DNA of 64,000 nt. Origin: CAZAMI01 sp964627805. GTDB taxonomy: Archaea; Thermoproteota; Thermoprotei_A; Sulfolobales; NBVN01. The DNA lies in NCBI GenBank assembly GCA_964627805.1, contig CAZVLA010000051.1, positions 1-64,000 on the forward strand, given 5' to 3'. Within the stretch, counting starts at the first letter, position 1; each line of letters begins with the position of its first letter. Positions 8,958 through 17,912 of this stretch are shown here, one piece after another. The translations under genes and the position numbers were made by a program. The notes under the pieces are model-generated. The model did no database searches. It saw only the letters and a list, made by a program, of their open reading frames with translations, and had not been told where the DNA came from.

Positions 8958-9993
8958 CACCACCACCCTTAACTACGGACCATGCGGGTGTCTTGATTGG
9001 TTTCTCAGGGATTAAGCCCTTAGGTCTAAACAGTAGTGTAAGGACTATTATTAAGCCCACGACCATCCACCTAATGTAGTCTGGGGTTATGGGTAGGTTG
9101 GGGAATAGGAGGTTAATCACGAATGAGACCCTATCAACGAACGTAAGTACTGCCGCACCTACTAAGGCACCTAAGTTACTGCCTAAACCACCGAATATCA
9201 CCATAGCCCATACATTAAACGTAACTACGGGTACGAACATGTCTGGATTGACTGAGCTTACGTAGTAAGCCCAGAGCGCACCAGCTACGCCAGCGAATCC
9301 CGAACCTATGAAGAAGGTTAGTGCCTTAATCCTAGGTACGTGCTTACCTAGGCATAGCGTAGCTACCTCATCATCCCTAATAGCCCTCAATACCCTACCG
9401 AATGGTGAGTTACCTATCCTCTCACTAACTAAGTATATACCTATTAATATAGTTAGGGTGAGTACAGCGAATAACGCATCCCTAACCCTAGGGTCGGGTA
9501 ACCAAGCTAGGGGGTGTGGTATACCAGCTAACCCCTTAGTAGCTCCTAAGGGCTTTAAGTGCCTTAATACAATCCTAAGTAACTCACCGAAGCTAAGGAC
9601 TGTTATCCCAGTGAATGCAGGTCCTACCCTAAGGGTTGGGTAGGTTATTAAGTAACCTACAGCACCAGCTACTAGGAACGCTATTACTAAGTTAGCTATG
9701 AAGAGACCTACACTAAGTAATGGGTTCGACTTCCCTAACTTATCCATAGCTACTATGGTTCTAGTGTCGTAGAGTGGGTACCACAGGTTATTAACTAGGA
9801 GGAAGGTCGTTAGGGTTATCGTAGCTGTTAAGTAAGCACCTATCCCGTAGAAAGCTACCTTACCGAAGTTAGCCATACCTGCGTAGCCAGTCTCTAGGTT
9901 CAGTGATATAGCTAGGATTGCGTAGATACCGAAGAGTGAGGCCCATGAAATGAGGAACCCAATAACGTCGAACCCAACGACCATACCCATCAC
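8947..9993 (-). CDS. livM: Branched-chain amino acid type ABC transporter permease LivM
   Basis: A 348-residue permease with about nine hydrophobic spans. Family landmarks are SLNLETGYAGMANFGKVAFYG near the N-terminus and RAIRDDEVATLCLG in the cytoplasmic coupling loop (about residue 215), which contacts the ATPases. It forms the membrane channel together with LivH. Its start overlaps the livH stop by 4 bases and its end overlaps livG, so the genes are translationally coupled. Confidence 0.93.
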   Translation of the reverse strand: MMGMVVGFDVIGFLISWASLFGIYAILAISLNLETGYAGMANFGKVAFYGIGAYLTATITLTTFLLVNNLWYPLYDTRTIVAMDKLGKSNPLLSVGLFIANLVIAFLVAGAVGYLITYPTLRVGPAFTGITVLSFGELLRIVLRHLKPLGATKGLAGIPHPLAWLPDPRVRDALFAVLTLTILIGIYLVSERIGNSPFGRVLRAIRDDEVATLCLGKHVPRIKALTFFIGSGFAGVAGALWAYYVSSVNPDMFVPVVTFNVWAMVIFGGLGSNLGALVGAAVLTFVDRVSFVINLLFPNLPITPDYIRWMVVGLIIVLTLLFRPKGLIPEKPIKTPAWSVVKGGGDDG

Positions 9994-10943
9994 CTCAACC
10001 TCCTAAGTAACTTACTAATGCGGAACCTGTACGGTAAACCACCACCAGCACCTAGTGGTGGCTTAATCAGTATCACGATTAGTAGGGTAGCGAATGATAG
10101 GAAGGGCTTGAAGCTCACTGGTAATCCTACGAGGGTGTTTAAGGCACTAGTAACTAGGTTCTCAGCACCCGATATTACGAAAGCACCTACTACGGTTAGG
10201 GCTAAGCTACTTAAGCCACCAATTACTGAAGCGGCGAATATCTGAAGTATTAACGTATCACCTAACTCAGGAGTTACTATTGAGAATAGACCCCATAGGA
10301 GCCCACCTAAGGTAGCCATACCCCCGGATATAGCCCATACTACGTAGATTACCCTATCCTTAGGTATCCCAGATATCTCAGCTAGGTCTGGGTTATCAGC
10401 TACTGCCCTAACGGCCTTACCTAACCTAGTCTTCTGTAGGAAGAGGTATAGTAGAGTCATGGCGGTGACTGCCGTAATGACCGTTACTATGAACTTACCA
10501 CCTACGTAGTAACCACCTATGTTGTACCACCCCCTAACCCCTACCCTAATGAAGAGTGATAGCATGTTGGTCTTGAGTACCTTACTTAAGTAATCAACTA
10601 TAGCGTATATGAGGTACTTATAGAATATCCACAGCCCTAGCGAGGATATCATGAGTATTAAGGCATTAGCCCCCCTCCTAATGAGGGGTGAGAAAACAAG
10701 TGCGTTATCAATAACGGCTATAGAAGCCCCTACAGCGAATGCTGTGAGGGCCATTAAGGGGAAGTTCCTAATACCTAGTACCGTTAGTACGGCCCCTACG
10801 TAAGCACCTATGGTCATGAAGTTAATGTGCACGAAGTTAAGTATCTGGGTAGTTCTGTAGCTAAGGGTTAGGGGTACAGCAATTACTGCGTATATCAGGC
10901 CTACCCATAAGGTATTCATCACATCCACTATACTCACGATCAT
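9990..10943 (-). CDS. livH: Branched-chain amino acid type ABC transporter permease LivH
   Basis: A 317-residue permease with about eight hydrophobic spans. The N-terminal part reads like LivH (AVPLTLSYRTTQILNFVHINF) and the coupling loop is TRLGKAVRAVADNPDLAEISGI at about residue 170. It pairs with LivM. The gap of 82 bases to the upstream binding-protein gene contains an A/T-rich stretch, so some independent initiation is possible. Confidence 0.93.
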   Translation of the reverse strand: MIVSIVDVMNTLWVGLIYAVIAVPLTLSYRTTQILNFVHINFMTIGAYVGAVLTVLGIRNFPLMALTAFAVGASIAVIDNALVFSPLIRRGANALILMISSLGLWIFYKYLIYAIVDYLSKVLKTNMLSLFIRVGVRGWYNIGGYYVGGKFIVTVITAVTAMTLLYLFLQKTRLGKAVRAVADNPDLAEISGIPKDRVIYVVWAISGGMATLGGLLWGLFSIVTPELGDTLILQIFAASVIGGLSSLALTVVGAFVISGAENLVTSALNTLVGLPVSFKPFLSFATLLIVILIKPPLGAGGGLPYRFRISKLLRRLR

Positions 10944-11025
10944 CTATTACCACCTCAAGGACGTTAATTGCTGAGGGGTGTGGGAGGAATTAAAAAGCGG
11001 GTCTGCTTTAGTGGGTGCTTAAGGC

Positions 11026-12390
11026 TTAGCTTAGGAACGTTATTGAGCCTCCTGAGTAGCTACCTATGTCCTTGAATACGTACTTATTACCCTCCTTAAC
11101 TATGGTCCATATTGCGTAGTCCTGGTATAGCCTATCGCCGTTCTTATCTAGTATGCACCAACCAGATACTCCGTAGTAGTGCTTAGCTACCTCAGGTAGT
11201 GCCTCCTTGATTTTCTCACCATCGTATGAGTCAGCCCTAAGTATCGCCCAACCAGCAACTATTACTGCGTCGTATAGCTTCTCAGTAAATACTGGTGGGT
11301 CACTACCTGTTAATTCCTTAAACCTCTTAGCGAATTCCTCGTAGAGTACGTTATGTATGAATACTGGCCTAGTACCCATGAACTTAACCTTAATTAGGAA
11401 TGATGCTAGGTCCGGCTCAAGTAGTTCTGAAGCTCCGTGTATGCCCTCACTAGAGAACCACCTAACCCTAGCTAGTACTGGGTCGTCCTTAGCGTGTGAT
11501 AGTATGTTAGCTCCGTCGGTATCGAATGATATGAGTACTACAGCATCAGCACCAACCTCCTGAACCTTCTTACTTAATGCTGCTACCTCTGATGCGTAGT
11601 CTGATAGGTCTGATGCGTAGGGTAGGTCATACGCCTTAATACCCTCAGCTTCAGCGTCCTTAATTAGGAACTTAGCGAATGCGTTACCGTACTCGTCATC
11701 CCTATGGAACACAACTACCTTCTTAACACCCTCATGCTTAAGTAGAGCTACTAATGCCTTAGCCTGTAGAGCGTCTGACCCAGTGAACCTGAATATGTAG
11801 TCATTAGGTATTGCTAGGGTAGGTGCTGTTGATGACGGTGATATGACCACGATCTTATTGGCGTCTACGTATGACTTAACAGCCTTAACTTGAGAGCTAG
11901 CTGCCGGACCTATGATTACGTTAATACCTAATTGATGTAGGGTCTTTATGTTATTGAGTGCACCCTCATCAGTCGTCTTATCATCAAGTATCACAGCCTC
12001 GAACCTAACGTTAAACCCGTAAGCCTGAACCTCCTTATTTAAGTCCTTAATAGCCATCTCAGCAGCGTACTTCCATAACTTACCAACTGATGATAACTGA
12101 CCTGATAGCGGTAGGGTGAATCCTATCTTATATACCTTAACACCACCTCCCCCACTAACTGACTTAGTCACGGTTTGGGTTACGGTCTTAGTTACGGTAG
12201 TTACTGACGGTGGTGGTGCAGTACCTGATTTGAGTACGGTAGTGGTCACTACCTTGGACTTAGTAACAGTTACGGTCTTAGCACTTCCTGAAGTAATTAA
12301 GGACACTCCATAACCTAATCCAATACCTACTAGTAAGGCAACTACTACAGCTACGGCTACTAGAGCCTTAACACCCCTACACCACTTCAT
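11026..12390 (-). CDS. livK: Liv-type ABC transporter substrate-binding lipoprotein-like protein
   Basis: A 454-residue type 1 periplasmic-binding protein. It begins with a membrane anchor (about residues 8-30), then a Val/Thr/Lys-rich stalk to about residue 80, then the ligand-binding domain starting at KIGFTLPLSGQL. VIIGPAASSQVKAV and VISPSSTAPTLA are family features. This should present the substrate on the outer face of the membrane to LivHM. The ligand may be a branched-chain amino acid, amide or aromatic compound; sequence alone does not decide. ATG at 12390 is directly preceded by a G-rich Shine-Dalgarno stretch placed inside a hairpin. Confidence 0.9.
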   Translation of the reverse strand: MKWCRGVKALVAVAVVVALLVGIGLGYGVSLITSGSAKTVTVTKSKVVTTTVLKSGTAPPPSVTTVTKTVTQTVTKSVSGGGGVKVYKIGFTLPLSGQLSSVGKLWKYAAEMAIKDLNKEVQAYGFNVRFEAVILDDKTTDEGALNNIKTLHQLGINVIIGPAASSQVKAVKSYVDANKIVVISPSSTAPTLAIPNDYIFRFTGSDALQAKALVALLKHEGVKKVVVFHRDDEYGNAFAKFLIKDAEAEGIKAYDLPYASDLSDYASEVAALSKKVQEVGADAVVLISFDTDGANILSHAKDDPVLARVRWFSSEGIHGASELLEPDLASFLIKVKFMGTRPVFIHNVLYEEFAKRFKELTGSDPPVFTEKLYDAVIVAGWAILRADSYDGEKIKEALPEVAKHYYGVSGWCILDKNGDRLYQDYAIWTIVKEGNKYVFKDIGSYSGGSITFLS

Positions 12391-12394
12391 GGGG

Positions 12395-12414
12395 GACCCC
12401 TTAATTATGGGGTC
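12395..12414 (-). promoter_or_regulatory. Hairpin covering the livK ribosome-binding site
   Basis: GACCCC and GGGGTC form a perfect 6-bp stem with an 8-base A/T loop. On the livK mRNA the 3' arm (AAGGGGUC) contains the likely Shine-Dalgarno sequence, ending 4 bases before the ATG. Folding would hide the ribosome site, so this could be a translational control element. Inference from sequence only. Confidence 0.4.
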
Positions 12415-12429
12415 TTACGGTACTACTTT

Positions 12430-12475
12430 AAAAGTTTAAACTACATCCATCAATTAATTTTAAGCATTCATGCTT
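12430..12475 (-). promoter_or_regulatory. Candidate livK promoter and operator
   Basis: On the minus strand a TATA-like stretch (TTTAAACTTTTAAA, about 12431-12444) lies about 45 bases upstream of livK. Next to it, at 12462-12475, is the perfect palindrome AAGCATTCATGCTT. The half-site AAGCAT recurs at 12558-12563. The arrangement fits an operator for the transporter. The whole 338-bp gap (12391-12728) is otherwise non-coding and A/T-rich, with further TATA-like stretches at about 12519 and 12563. Confidence 0.4.
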
Positions 12476-12728
12476 TGTGAATTCTTTAATACTTTTAACA
12501 TTGTGTTATTAAGGGATTAAGTGTGTATAATATTTTGAGGATGTGCTTATGCTGTTCAAGCATGCATAAATATTTTTAGATGAGCTGGGTACTTACGTAA
12601 TCACTCCCTCACCTAAACTATAAAAGCGTTTCCGCACCTACGTAGAGTGCGTTAATAAGTTATTCATTACTCATGAACTCACTAGTTTTAGTACTTAACC
12701 TTAGTGTAAGTCTTTTAGTTAGGGTTGT

Positions 12729-13838
12729 GTGTTGGGGGTTCTTGAGGGTTTAGGTATTAAGTTGCTCTGGTTCGATAGCTTAGGTGCTAAGTCAGCTTCA
12801 TTACTTATTGATGCTTGTGGTGAGTACGTAGTCATTGATCCTGGAGCAGCTGCTATGCAGCCCTCATACCCACTACCTAGTGAGGAGAAGTTGAGGTTGA
12901 GGGATAAGGCGCTGAGGGTCATTGAGTCTGCATGCTACCGAGCCTCGGTAATCATCATTACTCACTACCACTACGACCACCACGTAAGACCTAGTCAGGG
13001 TAAGTTTAGGGACCCTGCTAAGGCTTACTTAGGTGGTAAGACTATCGTTGCTAAGGACCCTAATAAGTACATTAATGAGAGTCAGTGGGTTAGGGCTAGG
13101 GAGTTCTTTAGGGAGTTGATTGAGTTGAGTGGTGGTGAGTTTAGGAATTTCCTTAGTGAACCTCTTGAGGAGTCCTTCAGAGACCCTACTGAGGAGCTTA
13201 GGTACGCCTTAAGTAGGGACTTCGGGGACTACAGTAGTAGGAGGGCTGAGCTCCTTAGGAAGGGGCGTAGGTGGTTTGAGGGTTTAGTTAGGAAGTTATG
13301 GAGTTCTAGTGAGTGGGTTATTGAGGGTGAGTTACCGGACGGTACTAAGTTAGTGTGGGGTGAGGGTAGGTCCTTAAGGGTTGGGTGTGCTAAGCTTAAG
13401 TTCCTTAAACCCCACTTCCACGGTATTGAGTACGACAGGACTGGGTGGGTAATGCCCGTAATTATTGAGTTAAGTGGTAAGGTAGTTATCTACACGAGTG
13501 ACTTAATGGGTCCTCAAATAGAGGATTACGCCTACGAAATAATTAGTCACAACCCAGACGTAGTAATAGCTGATGGACCACCAACCTACCTATACCCCTA
13601 CATGCTGAATAGGATTAACTTAAGGAGGGCTATCGAGAATATGGAATTAATCATTAGGGAGGCAAGACCTGAGTTAGTGATTTACGACCACCACCTACTT
13701 AGGGAGAGGAGGTGGAGGGTTAGAGTCGCTGAAGTATTTGAGGTAGCTAAGGAGGTAGGTACTGAGTTACTCACAGCTGCTGAGTACCTAGGTGAGGAAC
13801 CACTAATAGATAGGGTCAGTAGGGAGGGGAGTAAGTAA
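12729..13838 (+). CDS. Metallo-beta-lactamase superfamily hydrolase (COG2248-like)
   Basis: The 369-residue product has the metallo-beta-lactamase metal motif THYHYDHH (about residue 80) and later metal-ligand candidates in IYTSDLMGPQ and YDHHLLRER. The N-terminal run FDSLGAKSASLLID followed by VIDPGAAAM matches the family of predicted hydrolases COG2248, found mainly in archaea and without a firm assigned substrate. The fold normally binds two zinc or iron ions. Start is GTG at 12729, with TTG immediately after. It is transcribed away from the liv cluster and converges on the ACT-DUF711 gene with a 4-base gap. Confidence 0.8.
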   Translation: MLGVLEGLGIKLLWFDSLGAKSASLLIDACGEYVVIDPGAAAMQPSYPLPSEEKLRLRDKALRVIESACYRASVIIITHYHYDHHVRPSQGKFRDPAKAYLGGKTIVAKDPNKYINESQWVRAREFFRELIELSGGEFRNFLSEPLEESFRDPTEELRYALSRDFGDYSSRRAELLRKGRRWFEGLVRKLWSSSEWVIEGELPDGTKLVWGEGRSLRVGCAKLKFLKPHFHGIEYDRTGWVMPVIIELSGKVVIYTSDLMGPQIEDYAYEIISHNPDVVIADGPPTYLYPYMLNRINLRRAIENMELIIREARPELVIYDHHLLRERRWRVRVAEVFEVAKEVGTELLTAAEYLGEEPLIDRVSREGSK

Positions 13839-13842
13839 GTAA

Positions 13843-14631
13843 TTACCCCTTATCAAGCCTCCTCGTAGGTGGTGGTACTAACCCTCCCCTCCTAATGAAG
13901 TTTAACGGGCTGTACTTAGGTACCTCCATAACGACCGTAGACCCTAGGAGACCCCCGAAATCAACTCTATCACCAGGCTTAGCTCCTGGTACGGGGATGA
14001 GCCTTACTCCTAAGGCTTTATCTAGGGCTACAGCCACGGCCATTACGTCCATGATTATGCCTGCCACGACCTCAGGTGGGGTATCACCTGGTATGGCGAC
14101 CATGTCCACCCCCGTATTGCAGACGGGCATCATCGCTTCTAGCCTGTCGATGGTTATGGCACCCTTCTCAGCTGCTCTACTCATACCCCAGTCCTCACTA
14201 ACGGGTATGAAGGCACCACTCAACCCACCTATGCTTGATGTAGCCATAGCGCCACCCTTCTTTACCGCATCGATTAGTAGGTAAAGCGCAGCTACGCTTC
14301 CAGGGGCACCAGCTACTTCGAGCCCCATGGCTTCTAGGATAGCTGCTACGCTGTCCCCCATCTTAGGTGAGGGGGCTAGTGAGAGGTCGACGATACCGAA
14401 CTTAACCCCTAACTCCCTACCCCTAGCAACGAGCTCCTCACGTAGGTTCGGTAAGTCAGTATTACCTGTGGAGAGGTCTACTATCATTATCATCGAGAAG
14501 ATCCCCCTAACAACGGTCTGAGCGATATCCACTATGTTCACGTTATGGTCTGCCAGTACCTTAGTTATCCCAGCAACTATACCCGGCTTATCAGCACCTA
14601 TGACCGTTATGACTGCTAACTCCTCCTGCAT
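13843..14631 (-). CDS. Fusion of ACT domain (UPF0237-like) with C-terminal half of DUF711
   Basis: Residues 1 to about 82 form an ACT domain of the UPF0237 type (VITVIGADKPGIVAG, NIVDIAQTVV, ELVARGRELGVKFG). The sequence then passes directly into the C-terminal half of DUF711/UPF0210: VDLSLAPSPKMGDSVAAIL, TSSIGGLSGAFIPVSED, AIPGDTPPEVVAGII, VDFGGLLG. DUF711 proteins are usually about 450 residues; here only about 175 remain, so roughly the first half is missing. In bacteria the two families are usually separate neighbouring genes. Codon use is normal and the frame is intact, so this reads as a working short fusion rather than a decaying gene. ATG at 14631 follows GGAG-like pyrimidine-free context better than TTG at 14640. 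Function unknown; the ACT domain suggests binding of a small ligand. Confidence 0.75.
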   Translation of the reverse strand: MQEELAVITVIGADKPGIVAGITKVLADHNVNIVDIAQTVVRGIFSMIMIVDLSTGNTDLPNLREELVARGRELGVKFGIVDLSLAPSPKMGDSVAAILEAMGLEVAGAPGSVAALYLLIDAVKKGGAMATSSIGGLSGAFIPVSEDWGMSRAAEKGAITIDRLEAMMPVCNTGVDMVAIPGDTPPEVVAGIIMDVMAVAVALDKALGVRLIPVPGAKPGDRVDFGGLLGSTVVMEVPKYSPLNFIRRGGLVPPPTRRLDKG

Positions 14632-15021
14632 AACTACCAACCAACATACAGTGTTAGGGGGAAGTAATTAAGCATGTAACCCGCATCTAAGGTACGTCGA
14701 GGAGCTAGTGCATAGGATTTGATTTACTAAGTAAGTAACCCGAATACTTTTCAGGTATTACCACGTATTACTGAAACTAAGTAAGGCATCAAAACTATAC
14801 ATGAACTTCAAGATCCTTTAAGCGTTGAGGTCTCATGAATACAGGAGTACAGTGGCTTTACCTAAGCAACTACTCCTTAAGGTTGAGCTAGGGTTGCTTA
14901 GAATTCCTACGGGTGTGTATGGTCGGGTTTAGAATGTGAACTCCCTCTACATTTTATTACGGCTAATTACTCATTCAGGTTTATTACTCTAACTAACCCT
15001 CACCCTACCTAGGGCTTCGTA
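14632..15021. other. Intergenic region with a 9-bp inverted repeat
   Basis: The gap of about 390 bases separates two divergent genes and should hold both promoters. CTAAGCAAC (14862-14870) and GTTGCTTAG (14893-14901) are perfect inverted arms with a 22-base loop that itself contains the palindrome CCTTAAGG. This could be an RNA hairpin or a pair of protein sites. I see no ORF with normal codon use and no tRNA here. Confidence 0.35.
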
Positions 15022-15891
15022 GTGAGTAGGGAGTCCCTACTCTTAGTTACGGGTATCTTACTCATGTTAGTAGGTGCTTCATTAGTAATTATGTCACCAC
15101 CTCACGTAGTTACTGAGTATAAGCACTTAACCATACCATACACTAGGTTTCACTTAGTAACCCCTGGACCCTACAGCTTCACTAAGTACTACCCATGCGG
15201 TAGGGGGTTTAAGCGGGTTAAGTTCCCGAACTACGTCAGTTTTAGAGTGGGGATTAACTGCGGGTTAATTAGTAATGGTACCTGCTGGGAGGATTTACTA
15301 ACGATTACGTTGGAGGGTAAGTTCCGAGTATCTAATAATGGGTACATCAACTTAACAGTTAATGCCTTAGTTAATGGTAGGGAGTCCCTCATAGACACTA
15401 TTAAGGTACCTATAGAACCTAGTAAGTTACTAGTTATGAGTACCTCATCAACCATAGGTACTACACCAACTACGACACCCATAACACCTAAGACACTCAT
15501 TTACGTGGTCGGTGGGTCTAAGTCCCTACTTGAGGCAGTAGTAACTAGACCTAGTAAGGACTTTATTAGGGTAGTGATTACCCCACTCAATGAGGTTAGG
15601 ATCCCCCTAAATACTTCTGAAGTAATTGTTAAGGTAGTTAGTAACGTAAGTGGTGAGGCATACATATCAGTAAGTGCTAAGCGCGTATGTGAAGTAACTA
15701 CGTACTTAAGAACGCCGAAGTACGTCCCCTACGTAAGTTACTACTCAACAACAATAACCTATAAGTACCTAGACGTAGGTGCCTTAACAATAGCTACTCC
15801 ACTCATAGCTACAGGTACTGCGCTAGCCCTAATAGCTCACTACCTAAGGATTAACTTAATAGCTAAGGAACTCCGTAGGCGTAATGAATGA
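15022..15891 (+). CDS. Membrane-anchored extracellular protein of unknown function
   Basis: The 289-residue product has a membrane segment at each end: residues about 6-25 and about 255-275 followed by a basic tail. Between them lies a largely beta-rich, Thr/Val/Asn-rich region with several Cys (CGRGFK, CGLISNGTC, KRVCEV), which fits a domain outside the cell. A Thr/Pro/Ser-rich linker lies near residue 150. The start is GTG at 15022. I do not recognise a family. Confidence 0.65.
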   Translation: MSRESLLLVTGILLMLVGASLVIMSPPHVVTEYKHLTIPYTRFHLVTPGPYSFTKYYPCGRGFKRVKFPNYVSFRVGINCGLISNGTCWEDLLTITLEGKFRVSNNGYINLTVNALVNGRESLIDTIKVPIEPSKLLVMSTSSTIGTTPTTTPITPKTLIYVVGGSKSLLEAVVTRPSKDFIRVVITPLNEVRIPLNTSEVIVKVVSNVSGEAYISVSAKRVCEVTTYLRTPKYVPYVSYYSTTITYKYLDVGALTIATPLIATGTALALIAHYLRINLIAKELRRRNE

Positions 15892-16194
15892 ATCTACGAC
15901 GTTAAGGCATGACCACCTCACTCAGTGAGTGCAAGGGCTCATCACCCCTCGGTAGGCTCAGGCGTTCATCACTTAAGAAACTACACTGCAGTACCTAATC
16001 CCCTAACTCGAGTAGTCCTTCATGACGCTACTCTTAATACTTACGCCCTTAACTTAAGCTTATTAATGCAAATTAGGTAATTCCTTAACCACTTCAGAAC
16101 CTCTTAATCACTTAGGAAATACTCGGTAATTGAGTTACTAGGGGTAGGTTCCTTAATGCCTTGAATTATCGGGTTTAGGTGTTAATGATGTAGT
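15892..16194. other. Intergenic region between convergent genes
   Basis: The gap of 303 bases lies between the 3' ends of two convergent genes. The only structure I see is CACTCA-G-TGAGTG at 15919-15931, a 6-bp inverted repeat soon after the plus-strand stop, without a following T-run. No ORF with typical codon use is apparent. Confidence 0.4.
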
Positions 16195-16536
16195 CTACGT
16201 AGTTACTTCCTTAGGTATCATTACGTAAGTACCGGCCATTACTGCTAACCACCACACTATTAGGAAGTATATCCTTAGTTGAGGTACACCAACTACCCAA
16301 GCAATACCTATGGCATACGCCGCAGCAGTAATTACTGTATGCACTAGTACGTCAGGCCTCCTCAAACCACCGCCACGTATCTTCATCCACCCAGTAGGTA
16401 GTGGGAGCCAGTCGAAGAATGCAGCTACTATGAATAAGTACCTTATGTCATAGTACACCGCAGTAATGAATATAACACCAGCTATGGCCACGCATATCAG
16501 CGTCTTAACCTGCCCGCTTAATCCCATCCTCCACAC
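16195..16536 (-). CDS. Small four-span membrane protein next to TRAP transporter
   Basis: A 113-residue very hydrophobic protein with about four membrane spans (IAGVIFITAVYY, YLFIVAAFFDW, AYAIGIAWVVG, YFLIVWWLAVMAG). It lies 80 bases downstream of the TRAP large permease on the same strand, so it may be co-transcribed. I do not recognise the family. It could be an accessory transporter subunit or an unrelated membrane protein. Confidence 0.6.
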   Translation of the reverse strand: MWRMGLSGQVKTLICVAIAGVIFITAVYYDIRYLFIVAAFFDWLPLPTGWMKIRGGGLRRPDVLVHTVITAAAYAIGIAWVVGVPQLRIYFLIVWWLAVMAGTYVMIPKEVTT

Positions 16537-16616
16537 CCCCTAAGTACTTTAGGGGAAAGTAATAGCTTCTTGCTTACGTAATTAACTTAAGTAGTTAGTT
16601 TATCTAACCATTAAAA

Positions 16617-17912
16617 TCACTTCATACCAGCCGTATGGGGTAGCCATAAGGCTATCTGCGGGAACGCTATTATTAGGAATAGACCTACGACGGCAGCTAT
16701 TATTAGTGGTAGTGCCTCCCTACCTATCTCCTCTAAAGTAGCCTTACTTATCTTAGCGGCTACGTAGGCATTAACAGCTACTGGTGGGGTCACCTGCCCG
16801 ATAGCTAGGTTAATAGTTATTAATATACCGAACCATATCGGGTTCCAGTGGAAGTGAGCCATTATCGGCATGAATATAGGTAGGAATACGTAGAATATCG
16901 ATATAGCGTCTAGGAACATCCCAGCAACTAGTAGTAACGCCATGATCATAGCCATTATCACGTACGGGTTAGTCGATATGGACATGATACCGGCTACGGC
17001 CTTATCTATTAAGCCAGCGGTGGTTTCAGCCCATGAGAATAGACCCGCGAAGGCTACTACGAACATGACGACCGCCGACAGTTCCGCTGAGTCTATGAGT
17101 ATCTTAAAGAACTTCCTGAAGGTTAATGTCCTATAAACTACGAAGCCTAGGAAGAGGCTGTAAAATACAGCTACTACGGCTGCCTCAGTAGGTGTGAATA
17201 CTCCTCCGTAGATCCCACCAAGTATTATCACTGGTGCTAGTAACCCCCAGAACGCGTCCTTGAAAGCCCTAGCGATGTCCCTTAATGACCTACTCTCAAT
17301 ACCTCCTCGGTAGTTCCTCTTCTTAGCTATTACTAAAGTAGCGAGTATTAGTAAGGCACTAATAAGTATGCCCGGTAGTATACCAGCTATGAATAACGTA
17401 CCTACCGAGGCATTCGTTATTACTCCGTAGATAATCAGTGCTATACTCGGGGGTATTATTATCGCTAACCCAGAAGCGGTCGATGTTACCGCACCCGCGA
17501 AGCCCCTACTGTACCCAGCAGCAATCATCGCAGGTATCAATATCACGCCTATAGCTGCCGTAGTAGCTGGTCCTGAACCCGAAACTGCGCCCCAGAAAGT
17601 AGCTGTTAATATAGTAACTATAGCTAAGCCACCTACCGTATTACCTACTAACATCCTAGCTAACCTCACGATCTTATCAGCTACTCCCGTCTCCTGCATA
17701 GCGACCCCGGCTGTTATGAAGAAAGGTATCGCTAGTAGGGGGAACTTAGCTATGTCGGCGTAGAAGTTAGGTGATATAACACCTACTCCGTACCCGAAGT
17801 ACCATATGGAGAATATCGCCGCAACACCTAAGGCAGCACCTATGGGTACACCTAGTATAAGTAATACGGCAAATATTAGAGCGATGGTTAATGCAGGATC
17901 AAGGACGGGCAT
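16617..17912 (-). CDS. dctM: TRAP transporter large permease DctM
   Basis: The 431-residue protein has about 12 spans and the DctM/SiaM pattern: IPFFITAGVAMQETGVADKI, TATFWGAVSGSGPATTAAIG (ion and substrate site), IIPPSIALIIYGVIT, FTPTEAAVVAVFYSLFLG, and GQVTPPVAVNAYV. It uses a Na+ gradient to bring in an organic acid handed over by the DctP protein. Its start overlaps the end of dctQ by 14 bases. Confidence 0.93.
   Translation of the reverse strand: MPVLDPALTIALIFAVLLILGVPIGAALGVAAIFSIWYFGYGVGVISPNFYADIAKFPLLAIPFFITAGVAMQETGVADKIVRLARMLVGNTVGGLAIVTILTATFWGAVSGSGPATTAAIGVILIPAMIAAGYSRGFAGAVTSTASGLAIIIPPSIALIIYGVITNASVGTLFIAGILPGILISALLILATLVIAKKRNYRGGIESRSLRDIARAFKDAFWGLLAPVIILGGIYGGVFTPTEAAVVAVFYSLFLGFVVYRTLTFRKFFKILIDSAELSAVVMFVVAFAGLFSWAETTAGLIDKAVAGIMSISTNPYVIMAMIMALLLVAGMFLDAISIFYVFLPIFMPIMAHFHWNPIWFGILITINLAIGQVTPPVAVNAYVAAKISKATLEEIGREALPLIIAAVVGLFLIIAFPQIALWLPHTAGMK

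Noticed and set aside
15919..15931. Inverted repeat CACTCAGTGAGTG as a transcription terminator
   Set aside because: Arms are short and no T-run follows; archaeal termination relies mainly on T-rich stretches.
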